This document shows, in pieces, positions 39,052-47,765 of a DNA stretch of 54,856 nucleotides. Position 1 is the stretch's first letter; each line of letters begins with the position of its first letter. Source of the stretch: Roseovarius sp. MMSF_3359 (GTDB taxonomy: Bacteria; Pseudomonadota; Alphaproteobacteria; Rhodobacterales; Rhodobacteraceae); contig NZ_JASHJC010000021.1 in assembly GCF_030733385.1 (NCBI RefSeq), positions 1 to 54,856 on the forward strand, in the 5' to 3' direction. Both the position numbers and the translations under genes were made by a program. A model generated the notes under the pieces. It searched no databases. It saw only the letters and a program-made list of their open reading frames with translations, and had not been told where the DNA came from.

Positions 39052-39699
39052 CTATTTGGCCCGCCATGTATCCAGCCATCGTTTCACCCGCGACCGGCGT
39101 TCGGAAATATGATCGCCCGCCGCGTCCAACCCGCCCTGGATATCATCCATCACCGGGTCGATCCGGGCGGCGCGGAACCGGCGCCAGCGCCGCCAGATCG
39201 CAAAGCTGATCGCCAGGAACACCACCAGGATCAGGATGTTGAGCCATGGGATACCGGTGCTGGCATCCGGGCCGTCGACCTGCCGCACGCCAACCGCATT
39301 GGGGAAGATCGACAGGAATTCGTTGCGCCAGCCGTAATGCTTGATCGCCACCCATTTCGGGGACTCGGCGCTTGATTTCAGGTCAGCCGCCTCAGCCTGC
39401 AGGTTCGAGGTGTCGAACTTGAAATAGGGAGGCCAGCTCCAGCCGGTATCCTCGTTGCGATAGACCATGACACGGCCATTGGCGCGCTTGGTCTGAATGA
39501 AGAACACATCGCGGTTGATGGTCGTCTGGTCCGCGCCGACATCGGGGCTGGCCCAGAATATCGAGTTTTCGCCAAAATCGATCCGCTTTTCATAGGTATC
39601 CGTGACCCGCGCCACGTCGTTTTGCGGCAACGTATAGTGGAACACCGCCGCGACGAAAATCCAGAAGACGGTCCAGAACGCCCATTTAAGATATGTCAT
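39052..39699 (-). CDS. DUF1523 family membrane protein
   Basis: A 215-aa protein with an N-terminal helix (FWTVFWIFVAAVFHYTLP), an extracytoplasmic domain and a second helix (about 152-172). The body matches the DUF1523 pattern (RVTDTYEKRIDF, VYRNEDTGWSWPPYFKFD, WVAIKHYGWR, LSIFPNAVGV). The C-terminal basic tail is cytoplasmic. The function is unknown. It is the last gene of the nine-gene operon that includes the AAA+ ATPase. The ATG at 39699 is preferred over the longer frame because the helix begins there. Confidence 0.85.
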   Translation of the reverse strand: MTYLKWAFWTVFWIFVAAVFHYTLPQNDVARVTDTYEKRIDFGENSIFWASPDVGADQTTINRDVFFIQTKRANGRVMVYRNEDTGWSWPPYFKFDTSNLQAEAADLKSSAESPKWVAIKHYGWRNEFLSIFPNAVGVRQVDGPDASTGIPWLNILILVVFLAISFAIWRRWRRFRAARIDPVMDDIQGGLDAAGDHISERRSRVKRWLDTWRAK

Positions 39700-39709
39700 G
39701 CCCGCCCTT

Positions 39710-39976
39710 TCAGTGGAAATTCGTGAGGTAGATGATGAGTGCCACCACGCAGATCGGCACCACATAAACCCCGAGGATCAGCTTGCGGCGCAGCGATCCG
39801 TCATATTCGGCCAGACCCTTTTCGACATAGGCATCAAGATCGCCAGGCCGGCCCTCTTCCTCCCACCAGGTCTTGAGTTTGCCGCGGCGCACAGAGCGGG
39901 AATAGAAGGACAGGCAGACATAGATCACGGTCAACGCGATCAGGCCGAAGAACATCAATCGTCCGAATGCCAGCAT
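39710..39976 (-). CDS. small two-helix membrane protein
   Basis: An 88-aa protein of unknown function with helices at about 4-24 and 66-85. They flank a charged cytoplasmic loop (RSVRRGKLKTWWEEEGRPGDLDAYVEKGLAEYD). It sits between the 441-aa soluble protein (3-bp gap) and DUF1523 (10-bp gap), so it is clearly a member of the operon. Confidence 0.8.
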   Translation of the reverse strand: MLAFGRLMFFGLIALTVIYVCLSFYSRSVRRGKLKTWWEEEGRPGDLDAYVEKGLAEYDGSLRRKLILGVYVVPICVVALIIYLTNFH

Positions 39977-39979
39977 GTC

Positions 39980-41305
39980 TTACCTCCTTACCGCACCCCA
40001 GGGCCCCACCCGCGCGATCAGGTCCTCTTCGCGTCTCGGCGGGGCGTGACCGAACAGCGCCTTGCGGGTTCCTACCTTATCCATCTGGTAGTCATTCACC
40101 AGAAAATCGACCACAAACGCCTTCTTTTCCGCGCTCCACGTGACGTATCGGTCATAGAAAAGCGGTTTGTGGCAGATGAAAAGCTGCCGGATATCCTTGG
40201 GGCTAAGCTCGCTCAGAAGCATGTTGACCAGGTCGGCATCGGGGTGGTTCGCGGCCCTGAGTGTGTAGAAATATGCCGGGCTGTCGGAGGCGATGCGCGG
40301 CCACGGCCCGCCGTTTTCCGCCCAGTTCAGAAGGGCGGCCAGGACATGGAATTCCTCGGGCAGATCCTGCGCGTGTTGCCGCGCGAGGCGGCGCATGTCG
40401 GTGCGCGACCGCCCGGCAAGCGCAATGCCTTGCCCGGCCAGCGCATCGACCAGGATGAAATCCATTTTCTGCCGCAGGATCGCGCCCGCATCAATGCCCC
40501 GTGCCTTGGCGATAGGCTCCACAAGATCGTTATATTCCAGGAACTTGGCGATCTGGTTACGTTGCTGCATCCCAAAGACATACTTGATCGGCAGGCCCCC
40601 GAAATCCGCGCCGCCACCCCCGGTGATGAGCGCCGGATGATCGGCCTCTTGAAAGAGGTAAGTACCGCCGAAATGAGCCGTCCAGAAATTGCGCTGATCA
40701 AAGCTCATTTTCTTGAGGTCGATCGGGTTGCGCACCACGTCTCCGGTCTCTCCGGCGAGCGTGATCATCTCGGCTATGAGGACATCGTCAAACCACGCAT
40801 CCTCCTCGTTCAGGAACCGGCTGACCTTGGCATCCAACGCATCCGCCTGCTTGAGCGCCCCACCTACGGTGTCGGCCTCGATCTTGATCCGGCGGATGTC
40901 GAAAAGCCGCGCAGGCGTGGACATGTCATAGATGGAATTCACCAACTCCCCGGCCACCGCATCGCGCGCCGTCAGGGCAAAAAGAGCCGGTTCGTTTTCC
41001 TCGATGAACTGCCGCAGGATGCCGTAGGAGGTCGAGAATTTCATGTCGAGCAGCGGCGCATGCTTCTGCTCGGTGGTGAGCAGGATGAATTGCCGGTTGA
41101 CGCCCGCATGGTTGAGGTACAAAGGGTCGCCCAGCTCATGGCCGATCTCCGGCGAATAGCCTGAAATATCGACATAAAAATCGTCAAGCTGCGTGGTCTT
41201 ACCGGTCAGATGCTCCAACGCGCGATTGTATCGCGCCACCAGCGCAGGTGAGGCCACATGTACCAGATTGCCAAACATCAGGCCGGATCTAATCAGACGC
41301 TCCAC
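39980..41305 (-). CDS. conserved soluble protein of the AAA+ operon, unknown
   Basis: A 441-aa protein without signal or membrane helices. I do not recognise a fold. It is rich in alternating helices and has conserved-looking motifs such as DDFYVDISGYSPEIGHELGDP and SFDQRNFWTAHFGGTYLFQEADHPALITGGGG. The start is GTG at 41305, overlapping the preceding stop (TAGTG), with AGAGGGG upstream; an ATG at 41278 is an alternative. It probably works with the AAA+ ATPase encoded three genes upstream. Confidence 0.8.
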   Translation of the reverse strand: MERLIRSGLMFGNLVHVASPALVARYNRALEHLTGKTTQLDDFYVDISGYSPEIGHELGDPLYLNHAGVNRQFILLTTEQKHAPLLDMKFSTSYGILRQFIEENEPALFALTARDAVAGELVNSIYDMSTPARLFDIRRIKIEADTVGGALKQADALDAKVSRFLNEEDAWFDDVLIAEMITLAGETGDVVRNPIDLKKMSFDQRNFWTAHFGGTYLFQEADHPALITGGGGADFGGLPIKYVFGMQQRNQIAKFLEYNDLVEPIAKARGIDAGAILRQKMDFILVDALAGQGIALAGRSRTDMRRLARQHAQDLPEEFHVLAALLNWAENGGPWPRIASDSPAYFYTLRAANHPDADLVNMLLSELSPKDIRQLFICHKPLFYDRYVTWSAEKKAFVVDFLVNDYQMDKVGTRKALFGHAPPRREEDLIARVGPWGAVRR

Positions 41306-41922
41306 TACGCAGCCCCTCTTCGCTTGCTGAATAGGGCGAGAACAACCGCAATTGCAAAAACCGCACCCAGAAGTTTGATTGCGATCATCTCACCTTTGAT
41401 CGCCGAGCCGCCAAAGAACAGGACGAACGTGGCGATGTGCAAAACGCCCCGTTGAATGCCAAACCATCTCAAAGCCATTCCACGCCATGCAATCACAAGA
41501 TCGACCGCCCACCAAATGATCAACGCCATACCCGGCCAAAATGCACTGACGCGAGAGGACGTTGTCATCCAAGTGAAGTCGCCGCCAAAGAACAGAAAGG
41601 CGGAAACATAGAGATGGATCAGGTAGGCGATGAATGACACCAGCCAGAAGGCAAACCACTGACGGCCAGCGCCTTTTGTCAGATAGAACCAGTAGGCGGG
41701 GATCAACAGAACCAGTGCAGCCCAGGCCGTGAACGCTGATTGGTAAAGAGCCAGCGCGTTTCTATCGTCGACGTCCGGGGCGGGCTCAGGAACTGCGGCG
41801 GTTGCAGGCGGCACATAGCTGAGCCAGCCAGAGTCTTGTGCCAACACAGCCGCGCCAAAGGCCGCCATCGTCAGCAAGATCAGGGACCCTAGAGCCAAGG
41901 GATTTGCCGAGTTGTCTGTCAT
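41305..41922 (-). CDS. multi-helix membrane protein of the AAA+ operon
   Basis: A 205-aa membrane protein with about five or six hydrophobic helices. One precedes a Pro-rich extracytoplasmic loop (YVPPATAAVPEPAPDVDD), the rest are from residue 62 onward, and it ends in a basic cytoplasmic tail (SKRRGAA). There is no recognised family. Its start overlaps the preceding gene by four bases (ATGA) and its stop overlaps the next GTG. Confidence 0.8.
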   Translation of the reverse strand: MTDNSANPLALGSLILLTMAAFGAAVLAQDSGWLSYVPPATAAVPEPAPDVDDRNALALYQSAFTAWAALVLLIPAYWFYLTKGAGRQWFAFWLVSFIAYLIHLYVSAFLFFGGDFTWMTTSSRVSAFWPGMALIIWWAVDLVIAWRGMALRWFGIQRGVLHIATFVLFFGGSAIKGEMIAIKLLGAVFAIAVVLALFSKRRGAA

Positions 41923-42233
41923 GAGGTTCGTTTCTTGAATTTTGGAGCCAGAAAAAAGGCCAACCCGAAAACTGGTACAAACAAAAATGCACTTTGGATG
42001 GTGACGCCGATGCTGAAACCGACAAGCTCCGCAAAGGTGTTACCTGCACCGATTGCTGTCAGAAAAAGGCCAGCGGCAGCGACTGCGCCAAATTGGCAAA
42101 GGGTTACTTTTCCCAGACCCAGAAAGAAATTGGTGGTCTTGCTGCCTGTCTCTTTGCGCCGGTAATCCGCGCCAAATCGGATGCCGAAAATCAGCGCAGT
42201 AGTGAACAGCACAAAGAAAACCGCCATCGCCAT
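41919..42233 (-). CDS. three-helix membrane protein of the AAA+ operon
   Basis: A 104-aa protein with three hydrophobic segments (about 1-18, 42-62, 70-95) and a basic C-terminus (APKFKKRTS). It has no recognised family. The start overlaps the AAA+ ATPase stop by one base (TGATG) and the stop overlaps the next ATG, indicating strict translational coupling and probably fixed stoichiometry. Confidence 0.8.
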   Translation of the reverse strand: MAMAVFFVLFTTALIFGIRFGADYRRKETGSKTTNFFLGLGKVTLCQFGAVAAAGLFLTAIGAGNTFAELVGFSIGVTIQSAFLFVPVFGLAFFLAPKFKKRTS

Positions 42234-44170
42234 CAGGTTGATTTCCCTTCCAAATACCGCCGCTTGGCCTCTTCCATTCGGCCCATATCCCGCACCGCAT
42301 TCTCAATTGCCACCTCGTCGGATTTATCCGCATAGCGGAATTCGGAATCGGCGTAGCGGTTGATTTCCTGGATCACCATCTCGACGGTGATCGGCTGGCG
42401 CAGCTCTTCGATCATGCCCTTCTTGGTGTCATAATCCTTCAAGAGGAAAAGGTCGGGCTCTTCCATCCATTCATCTGGCAACTCAAAGTCCATCGCGCGG
42501 ACTTTGACCGCGTCGGTGATGTTCTTGATCGCCCGCCCGGTGAAGCGTTCGTCGGCCTCCTGAATGCCCTTGAGATACGTGCCGAGCTTGGCAATCGTGT
42601 CGAGCTTGCCGATCTTCCGATCAACCGCTTCATAGACCCGGAGCAGCCCCTCTTCGTGGGGTTTGGAATGCGATTCAAACGACGCGGCGACGGCCTTCTT
42701 GATCTCCTGCGCGGCATAGACCTCATGCTCGCCGAGGGGGATATCGTGGTTCTTGCCCATCAGCAGGTAGAGGATGTCGATGTAATCCTCCCGCGTGATC
42801 GGCCCGTCCACGAGGAACCGCGCCCCGGCCCGCTGGCGCAGGGCATCATCGACATTCTCGGGGTAGTTCGAGAACATGCCGAAGGTGCAATTGCCGCGCA
42901 CGACCGTGTTGGCACCTGCGAAACTCTCCATCAGCACGGCTGTGATTTCCAATTGCCCGGCCGAGGACTGGCGGTCGCCCCGCTTGCCGGCGAGTTGGTC
43001 GATATCGTCAATGGTGCCGAAGCCGATGACCGACGGGTCGATCACGTTATTGATGAAGCTCTTGGCGTTTTGCGCCGACTTGCCCTGATAGCTGTCGATG
43101 CTCTCGGTACTCAGGTTCTGATAGCGGAACGGGTAGCCCGCGTTCTGACAATAGCCCTGGATCAGCCCCGCCATCATCTGGATGAGTGTGGTCTTACCCG
43201 TCCCCGGCTTGCCATCGCCCATGAAGGTAAAGATGAACCCGCCCAGTTCGGCAAACGGGTTCAGGCGGCGGTCAAAATCATAGGCCATCAGCATCTTGGC
43301 CAGCTTCATCGCCTGGTACTTGGCGATGTGGTTGCCCACGACCTCATGCGGCTGCTTGAACGTCATGGTCAGGGTCGAGGATTTGCCTTTGGACGACACG
43401 TCAAAGCCGCGGATCGTCAGGTCATCGGCCTCGATGCGCCAACTGGCCTGCGTGAAGGGATCAAGCCGCGCGGCGTTTTGCGCACGCAGTGCGATCTTTT
43501 CCATCAACTGCTCGGCAAAAGCGGTGATCGTCGCCACAAGGCGGGCATCGTCGCTGGCATGTTTGGCGATATCCTGATCCATCTCCCAAAGCGCGCCGTG
43601 CAGGGCAAGCTGGGCGTTGTCGGTCAGAACCTCTTCGACCTCGCCCACCTCGACCGAAATCTCACTTCCATGCGGCCCCAGAAGGAACGCCGTGGCATTG
43701 GCAAAGACATGGGAAACGGCCAGCGCCTCGGCCGCCATGAGTTCGGAAAACTCGGTCTTGCGGTCGGCCGGCAAGGACCCGGCCAGGTTGGCGCGACGCA
43801 GATCGGCCAGGCCGGTCGCATCGGCGTAGTTTTCACCAACCGCCAGCGCCACCGCGAGCGCGCGGCGCAGCGTGTGCATCACCGTCGCCTGCAAGGGCGA
43901 AGTCAGCGGGTCATCCCCATCCGCACCCGCGATCCGGTCGATCAGATGCACCCCTTCGGGCCGCGCGGTGGAACGGGTCACAAGCCCCGGCGTGGTGGTG
44001 CGGAACCGCCGCCGCGTACCGATCCCGGCAGAGCGTTCCTCCGCAGGTGCGTCCACCGGCTTGGCAATGCGCGGGGTATGGTCGAACCCGTCCAGCATGG
44101 CCACCGCCGCATCGTAATGCTTGGCGATATCCTCTTCGCGCAATTCCATCGTGTCCGCCGTCAAACTCAT
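42233..44170 (-). CDS. AAA+ ATPase, operon core
   Basis: A 645-aa protein. The N-terminal 290 residues are helical and unrecognised. A AAA+ module (about 300-560) has Walker A GDGKPGTGKTT (318-328, Lys326), Walker B TIDDID (386-391) and a sensor/arginine region FSNYPENVDDALRQRAGARF. The second acidic residue of Walker B is Asp, not the usual Glu. It has no membrane segment. It is presumably a hexameric remodelling motor acting on the coiled-coil and membrane partners encoded beside it. The closest familiar proteins are MoxR/CbbQ or Vps4-like AAA+ in a broad sense only. Confidence 0.85.
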   Translation of the reverse strand: MSLTADTMELREEDIAKHYDAAVAMLDGFDHTPRIAKPVDAPAEERSAGIGTRRRFRTTTPGLVTRSTARPEGVHLIDRIAGADGDDPLTSPLQATVMHTLRRALAVALAVGENYADATGLADLRRANLAGSLPADRKTEFSELMAAEALAVSHVFANATAFLLGPHGSEISVEVGEVEEVLTDNAQLALHGALWEMDQDIAKHASDDARLVATITAFAEQLMEKIALRAQNAARLDPFTQASWRIEADDLTIRGFDVSSKGKSSTLTMTFKQPHEVVGNHIAKYQAMKLAKMLMAYDFDRRLNPFAELGGFIFTFMGDGKPGTGKTTLIQMMAGLIQGYCQNAGYPFRYQNLSTESIDSYQGKSAQNAKSFINNVIDPSVIGFGTIDDIDQLAGKRGDRQSSAGQLEITAVLMESFAGANTVVRGNCTFGMFSNYPENVDDALRQRAGARFLVDGPITREDYIDILYLLMGKNHDIPLGEHEVYAAQEIKKAVAASFESHSKPHEEGLLRVYEAVDRKIGKLDTIAKLGTYLKGIQEADERFTGRAIKNITDAVKVRAMDFELPDEWMEEPDLFLLKDYDTKKGMIEELRQPITVEMVIQEINRYADSEFRYADKSDEVAIENAVRDMGRMEEAKRRYLEGKST

Positions 44171-44219
44171 CGCTCAAACCTCTGTTTTCATCGTTCGTCA
44201 AATACTCCCGCCGGGGCCA

Positions 44220-45347
44220 TCAATACCGCAACACCCGTCCGCCGGGGTTGACCACGTATTTCGTCACGCTGGCAAAACCGGGCGGGTTACGTTCGGCCAG
44301 CACCTGGTAGGGGCGTTCGGGCAGGATGATACTGCGTTCGGTCCGCGTAGCACCCGTGTCGACCCCGCGCCCGGAGAAGGGATCAAGCGCAAAGACCTCC
44401 CGCTCGACCGTGCCGAACCAACCCGCGCGCTCTTCCTTGACCCGCTCGCTTTCGAGCACCTCGTCGGTCCAGGCCAGCGCCCAATCCTGCCCCTCGGGCG
44501 CGCGCGCCTCGGCCAGAACATCGCGCAGCGGCCCTGATTGGCGGGTATAGGTGTGGCTGTACATCGGGCCCAGATGCAGGCGACGCAGGCGTTTGGGGTG
44601 CAGATCGTCAAACGCCTCGTCAAAGCCCTTGGCGATGGTCAGGAGCTTCAGCCCGCCAAGCGCCTGCCCCATCAGGTGCGCTTGGCACTCGGGCCAGCGG
44701 CGCTGATCGCGGGCCAGCGGTGTGCGGCCATCGTCTTCGACCTCCATGAGGTAGATGGTCGGCAGGTTGACTTGACTGTCATAGACCGCCCAATGGACGA
44801 GGTATTTGCGGCGATCATCCAGACCTTCGAGCCAGATGATCTGCGGATCATTCTGCGCCCAGAAGAGATATCCCCGCGACAACTCCTCATAATAAAGCCG
44901 CTGCGACAGGGCGAATTGCAGGCGCGTGGGGATTTCACGCTCGCTGATGATCTGCTCAACCATCTGTTTCTTGAGCGCCCCCGGCCCCGGCATGTTCTCC
45001 AAGTGCCGCTCCGCCTGCTGCGCGTCATTGGCCATGATCAGCAACTCGTTGAACACCGGAAAACCGCTTTCTTCCGTATCCATGGTCATGGCGACGGTGG
45101 CATGGCCCGCGTCGCGCCCAGTGAGCAGGTATTTCATGCTGAGCGCCCGGAACGTGTAAGTGAGGCCCTGGATGTAACCGGTCAGTATCTCCACCTCGTC
45201 CCGGTTCAACTCCCCCGCCCCCTGCATCACCGCCGACACGCGCGCAAGATAATCGGTGATCCGCTGGAACTTCTTGAAATACCGACGGCTGGCGAAGAGG
45301 TCGGTCAGGCCAACGTGATCGCGATTTTGGCTATCGGCCTCACTCAT
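44220..45347 (-). CDS. conserved soluble protein of the AAA+ operon, unknown
   Basis: A 375-aa cytoplasmic protein with no recognised domain. The N-terminal half is helical (YFKKFQRITDYLARVSAVMQGAGELNRDEVEILTGYIQGLTYTFRAL). The second half contains strands and many Trp and Tyr residues (YLFWAQNDPQIIWLEGLDD). It lies 49 bp upstream of the AAA+ gene and overlaps the small membrane gene before it by 8 bp. It could be an adaptor of the ATPase. Confidence 0.75.
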   Translation of the reverse strand: MSEADSQNRDHVGLTDLFASRRYFKKFQRITDYLARVSAVMQGAGELNRDEVEILTGYIQGLTYTFRALSMKYLLTGRDAGHATVAMTMDTEESGFPVFNELLIMANDAQQAERHLENMPGPGALKKQMVEQIISEREIPTRLQFALSQRLYYEELSRGYLFWAQNDPQIIWLEGLDDRRKYLVHWAVYDSQVNLPTIYLMEVEDDGRTPLARDQRRWPECQAHLMGQALGGLKLLTIAKGFDEAFDDLHPKRLRRLHLGPMYSHTYTRQSGPLRDVLAEARAPEGQDWALAWTDEVLESERVKEERAGWFGTVEREVFALDPFSGRGVDTGATRTERSIILPERPYQVLAERNPPGFASVTKYVVNPGGRVLRY

Positions 45348-45558
45348 CAGAGGCAGCCCTGTGTTTCAAAACTCGCCTCACAAAAGGCCCACAAACAAGC
45401 CAGACCGCTATTCCCGCTGCAACCGTGTAGATCATAAGATGCCGCCATTCAGCATAGCCCTGCTCGCCAAACTTCGTTATCAAAATTAACTTACTCAATC
45501 CAACCACGGCGAAGATTAGGAAAATAGCGAGCAAATAGTTTCGTGGAGGCTTGCGCAT
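45340..45558 (-). CDS. small two-helix membrane protein of the AAA+ operon
   Basis: A 72-aa protein with two hydrophobic segments (about 8-27 and 40-60) and a charged C-terminus (RRVLKHRAASDE). It starts MRKPPRNYLLAIFLIFAVVG. Its ATG overlaps the coiled-coil gene stop by one base and its end overlaps the 375-aa gene, so it is a bona fide cistron despite its size. Confidence 0.78.
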   Translation of the reverse strand: MRKPPRNYLLAIFLIFAVVGLSKLILITKFGEQGYAEWRHLMIYTVAAGIAVWLVCGPFVRRVLKHRAASDE

Positions 45559-46634
45559 CAGGCCCCGTAAAGGTTCTTGTCGTGCTTCTCGATAATCTCC
45601 TGGAACCTGCGGGCGAAGCGTTCGTCGGCCTTGGCCTTGGCCTCCAGCACGTCGCGGGCGAAAACCATGTGATCTTCGTGCGCTTCCAGCATGTCGGCCA
45701 TCTTCTTGTTGGTCGCCGCCCCGATGCCCGCCATGGCGGTCTGCGCCTCCTGGTCGGTCTCAACGCCGATTTCGTTGATCCGGTGGGCCACATCCTGCTG
45801 CTGCGCGGTTTTGAGCGATTTGGTGAGCGCATCATAGAGTACAACGCGCTGCTTGGTATCGGTCTGCAGCTTGTTGATCAGCACCATCTGCGTCGCCGCC
45901 TGGTTTTGCAATGAGTCGACCCAGGTCTTGCCCTTCTCGATATACCGCTCCAGCGTCTGCGACTTGGCAAGTTTGACCTGCTCGTCCTGCACCATCGCGT
46001 TGTACTGCGTGTTCAGGTCGGCCAGTTCGGTCTCAAGCTTGGTCCGCGCCGCCGCGTCGGTTTCATTGGCGATCTTGTTTTCCAACTCGATGATCTTCGG
46101 GTCCATCCCCTTGATCTCGGTGCGCAGGTTTTCCAGGTCGCCGACGGTGAACTCGCGCTCATCCAGCGTCTCGGTCAGGTTGGCCTCGACCTTGGTCTTC
46201 TGCTCCTCCAGCATCGTCAACTGCCCCTGGAGCAACTGCACGATCACATCGGATTTCGAGATCAGGTCCTGCAACTTGTCGTCAATCGACGCCTCGCGCA
46301 CCCGTTCCTGCCGCATGCTGTCGGACTTGGCGCGGCTGAACATGCCGACGAAACTTTCCCAGCCCGTCTTGTTGCGCATCTCGTCGAAATCTTTGGAAAA
46401 GGCTGCCGTGATGTCGTCGAGCCCCATGATGAGCTCCGCGATATTGGCGTTCATCACCTCGGTATGGGCGTGCACGTCCTCCAGCGAGGCGTTTTCGATA
46501 TCCAGCATCGCGTCTTCGCCGCCCTTGATCTTGGACCGTGCGGTTTCAATTTTGCTGGTCAGTTCGGCAATTTTCGCCTGAGCCTCGCTCACCTGAGCCT
46601 GCGATTCCCGCACCTGCGCATCAAGATCGGCCAT
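45558..46634 (-). CDS. long coiled-coil protein, first gene of the AAA+ operon
   Basis: A 358-aa almost entirely helical protein. Heptad-rich segments run at about 1-50, 125-220 and 225-330 (QVSEAQAKIAELTSKIETARSKI, KIIELENKIANETDAAARTKLETELADLN). No membrane segment is present. A short non-helical stretch near 90-105 contains GWESFVGMFSRAKSD. The architecture recalls TelA-like or PspA/ESCRT-III-like filament proteins, but no diagnostic motif was seen. The ATG at 46634 with GAGGGGG upstream is preferred over a TTG at 46655. Confidence 0.8.
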   Translation of the reverse strand: MADLDAQVRESQAQVSEAQAKIAELTSKIETARSKIKGGEDAMLDIENASLEDVHAHTEVMNANIAELIMGLDDITAAFSKDFDEMRNKTGWESFVGMFSRAKSDSMRQERVREASIDDKLQDLISKSDVIVQLLQGQLTMLEEQKTKVEANLTETLDEREFTVGDLENLRTEIKGMDPKIIELENKIANETDAAARTKLETELADLNTQYNAMVQDEQVKLAKSQTLERYIEKGKTWVDSLQNQAATQMVLINKLQTDTKQRVVLYDALTKSLKTAQQQDVAHRINEIGVETDQEAQTAMAGIGAATNKKMADMLEAHEDHMVFARDVLEAKAKADERFARRFQEIIEKHDKNLYGA

Positions 46635-46655
46635 GCACTTCCCCCTCTTTCTCAA

Positions 46656-46815
46656 ATTGTGATTGTTGCAGTCAATATATGTGTTTTTGACCCGAGTTTA
46701 AGCGTTTTTCGCGAAAAGAATGCGACCATATCGTGTTTCACGGGTAAACATCGCGGATCTTTTTCGCTTCTGTTTCAATACGATGGTTACACACGCCATT
46801 GCGAGACGAAAATAA
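46656..46815. promoter_or_regulatory. promoter region of the AAA+ operon
   Basis: An A+T-rich gap between the LysR gene and the coiled-coil gene. On the minus strand a TTAAAC...TATATT pair with 16-base spacing resembles a -35/-10 promoter. A 12-bp perfect palindrome, TTTTCGCGAAAA (46706-46717), just upstream is a possible operator. No FNR-type box was found here. Confidence 0.4.
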
Positions 46816-47700
46816 TCAAAAACGAGACCAAACTTCATGGGAAACCGGATCAAGCCGATCCGGCGCGGCATAGATCGACAAGGTCATGGCAGTTTCCCAT
46901 TCGCGGCCTCCGACGGGCACAAAAATACCCTGATCCAGCTCACGGGAAATCGCCGTTTCGGGCAACCATGCCATGCCACTGCCGGCAAGGACGCGCCGCT
47001 TGATCGCCTCGACCAGCCCGTCAACATAGACCATATCGAGGTGCAGCGGACGATTTCCGATCAGATGCTCCATCACCACCCCCAGAAAAGAACTGTGTTC
47101 ATAGGCAAGGTATGGGATCGTCTGATCCGGCGTTCCGGGTAAAGACCAGCCATGGCGGCGAACCGCGTCGCGGGCAGCCACCGGCACCATCCGGTCCGTG
47201 AGGATATCCTTTCGGGCAAATTCCCCCTCGTCGAGCGTTGGCGCCACATCCGCGTGCCGGTAGCAGAGCAGAAATTCCACCGCACCATCATGCAACATCT
47301 GGCAACAGGCCGAGAGCGAATCCGAGATGACCCGGGTCCGCAGATGCGGTAATTCCCGCGCCAGATCATCTATCTTGGATGACAGGTAATGCACTGAGAT
47401 CGTGTGTAAAACTGAAAACCTGACCTGCTGCCGGTCGCCGCGATCCTGATCCCGGATCATTTGTCGGCTTTCCGACAGATCGGCAATTGCCGCCTTGGCA
47501 ACCGGCAGGAATTGCGCGCCGGCCTCCGAAAGGCGCACGGGGTATGTCGCCCGGTCCACCAGGGGCAGACCGACCCAGCTTTCGAGCGCCTTGATCCGGC
47601 GGCTGAAGGCCGATTGGGTGATGTTGCGCTCCTCCGCCGCGCGGGTGAAGTTCAACGTCCGCCCCAGGCATTCGAAATCGCGCAGCCAGTTCAGGTCCAT
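46816..47700 (-). CDS. LysR family transcriptional regulator
   Basis: A 294-aa LTTR. The N-terminal winged helix (LRDFECLGRTLNFTRAAEERNITQSAFSRRIKALE) is followed by a substrate-binding domain. It is divergent from the alpha/beta hydrolase and ABC importer genes. A T-N11-A dyad in the shared intergenic region suggests it controls them and itself. The effector is unknown. Confidence 0.93.
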   Translation of the reverse strand: MDLNWLRDFECLGRTLNFTRAAEERNITQSAFSRRIKALESWVGLPLVDRATYPVRLSEAGAQFLPVAKAAIADLSESRQMIRDQDRGDRQQVRFSVLHTISVHYLSSKIDDLARELPHLRTRVISDSLSACCQMLHDGAVEFLLCYRHADVAPTLDEGEFARKDILTDRMVPVAARDAVRRHGWSLPGTPDQTIPYLAYEHSSFLGVVMEHLIGNRPLHLDMVYVDGLVEAIKRRVLAGSGMAWLPETAISRELDQGIFVPVGGREWETAMTLSIYAAPDRLDPVSHEVWSRF

Positions 47701-47740
47701 ATCTCCCCCCGCGAAAAGGTCGCCGCGGCAGCGTTACCAT

Positions 47741-47765
47741 AAACTATGCAATTTCGGAATAGTTT
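47741..47765. promoter_or_regulatory. LysR-type T-N11-A box
   Basis: AAACTAT (47741-47747) and ATAGTTT (47759-47765) form a perfect 7-bp dyad with an 11-base spacer, the classical LTTR recognition pattern. A second palindrome, TTTCATGAAA (47763-47772), abuts it and may be the activation site. It lies between the divergent LysR and hydrolase genes. Confidence 0.65.

Noticed and set aside
42656..44251. 531-codon plus-strand ORF opposite the AAA+ ATPase
   Set aside because: It is a shadow of a gene with clear Walker motifs; the product has no fold signature.
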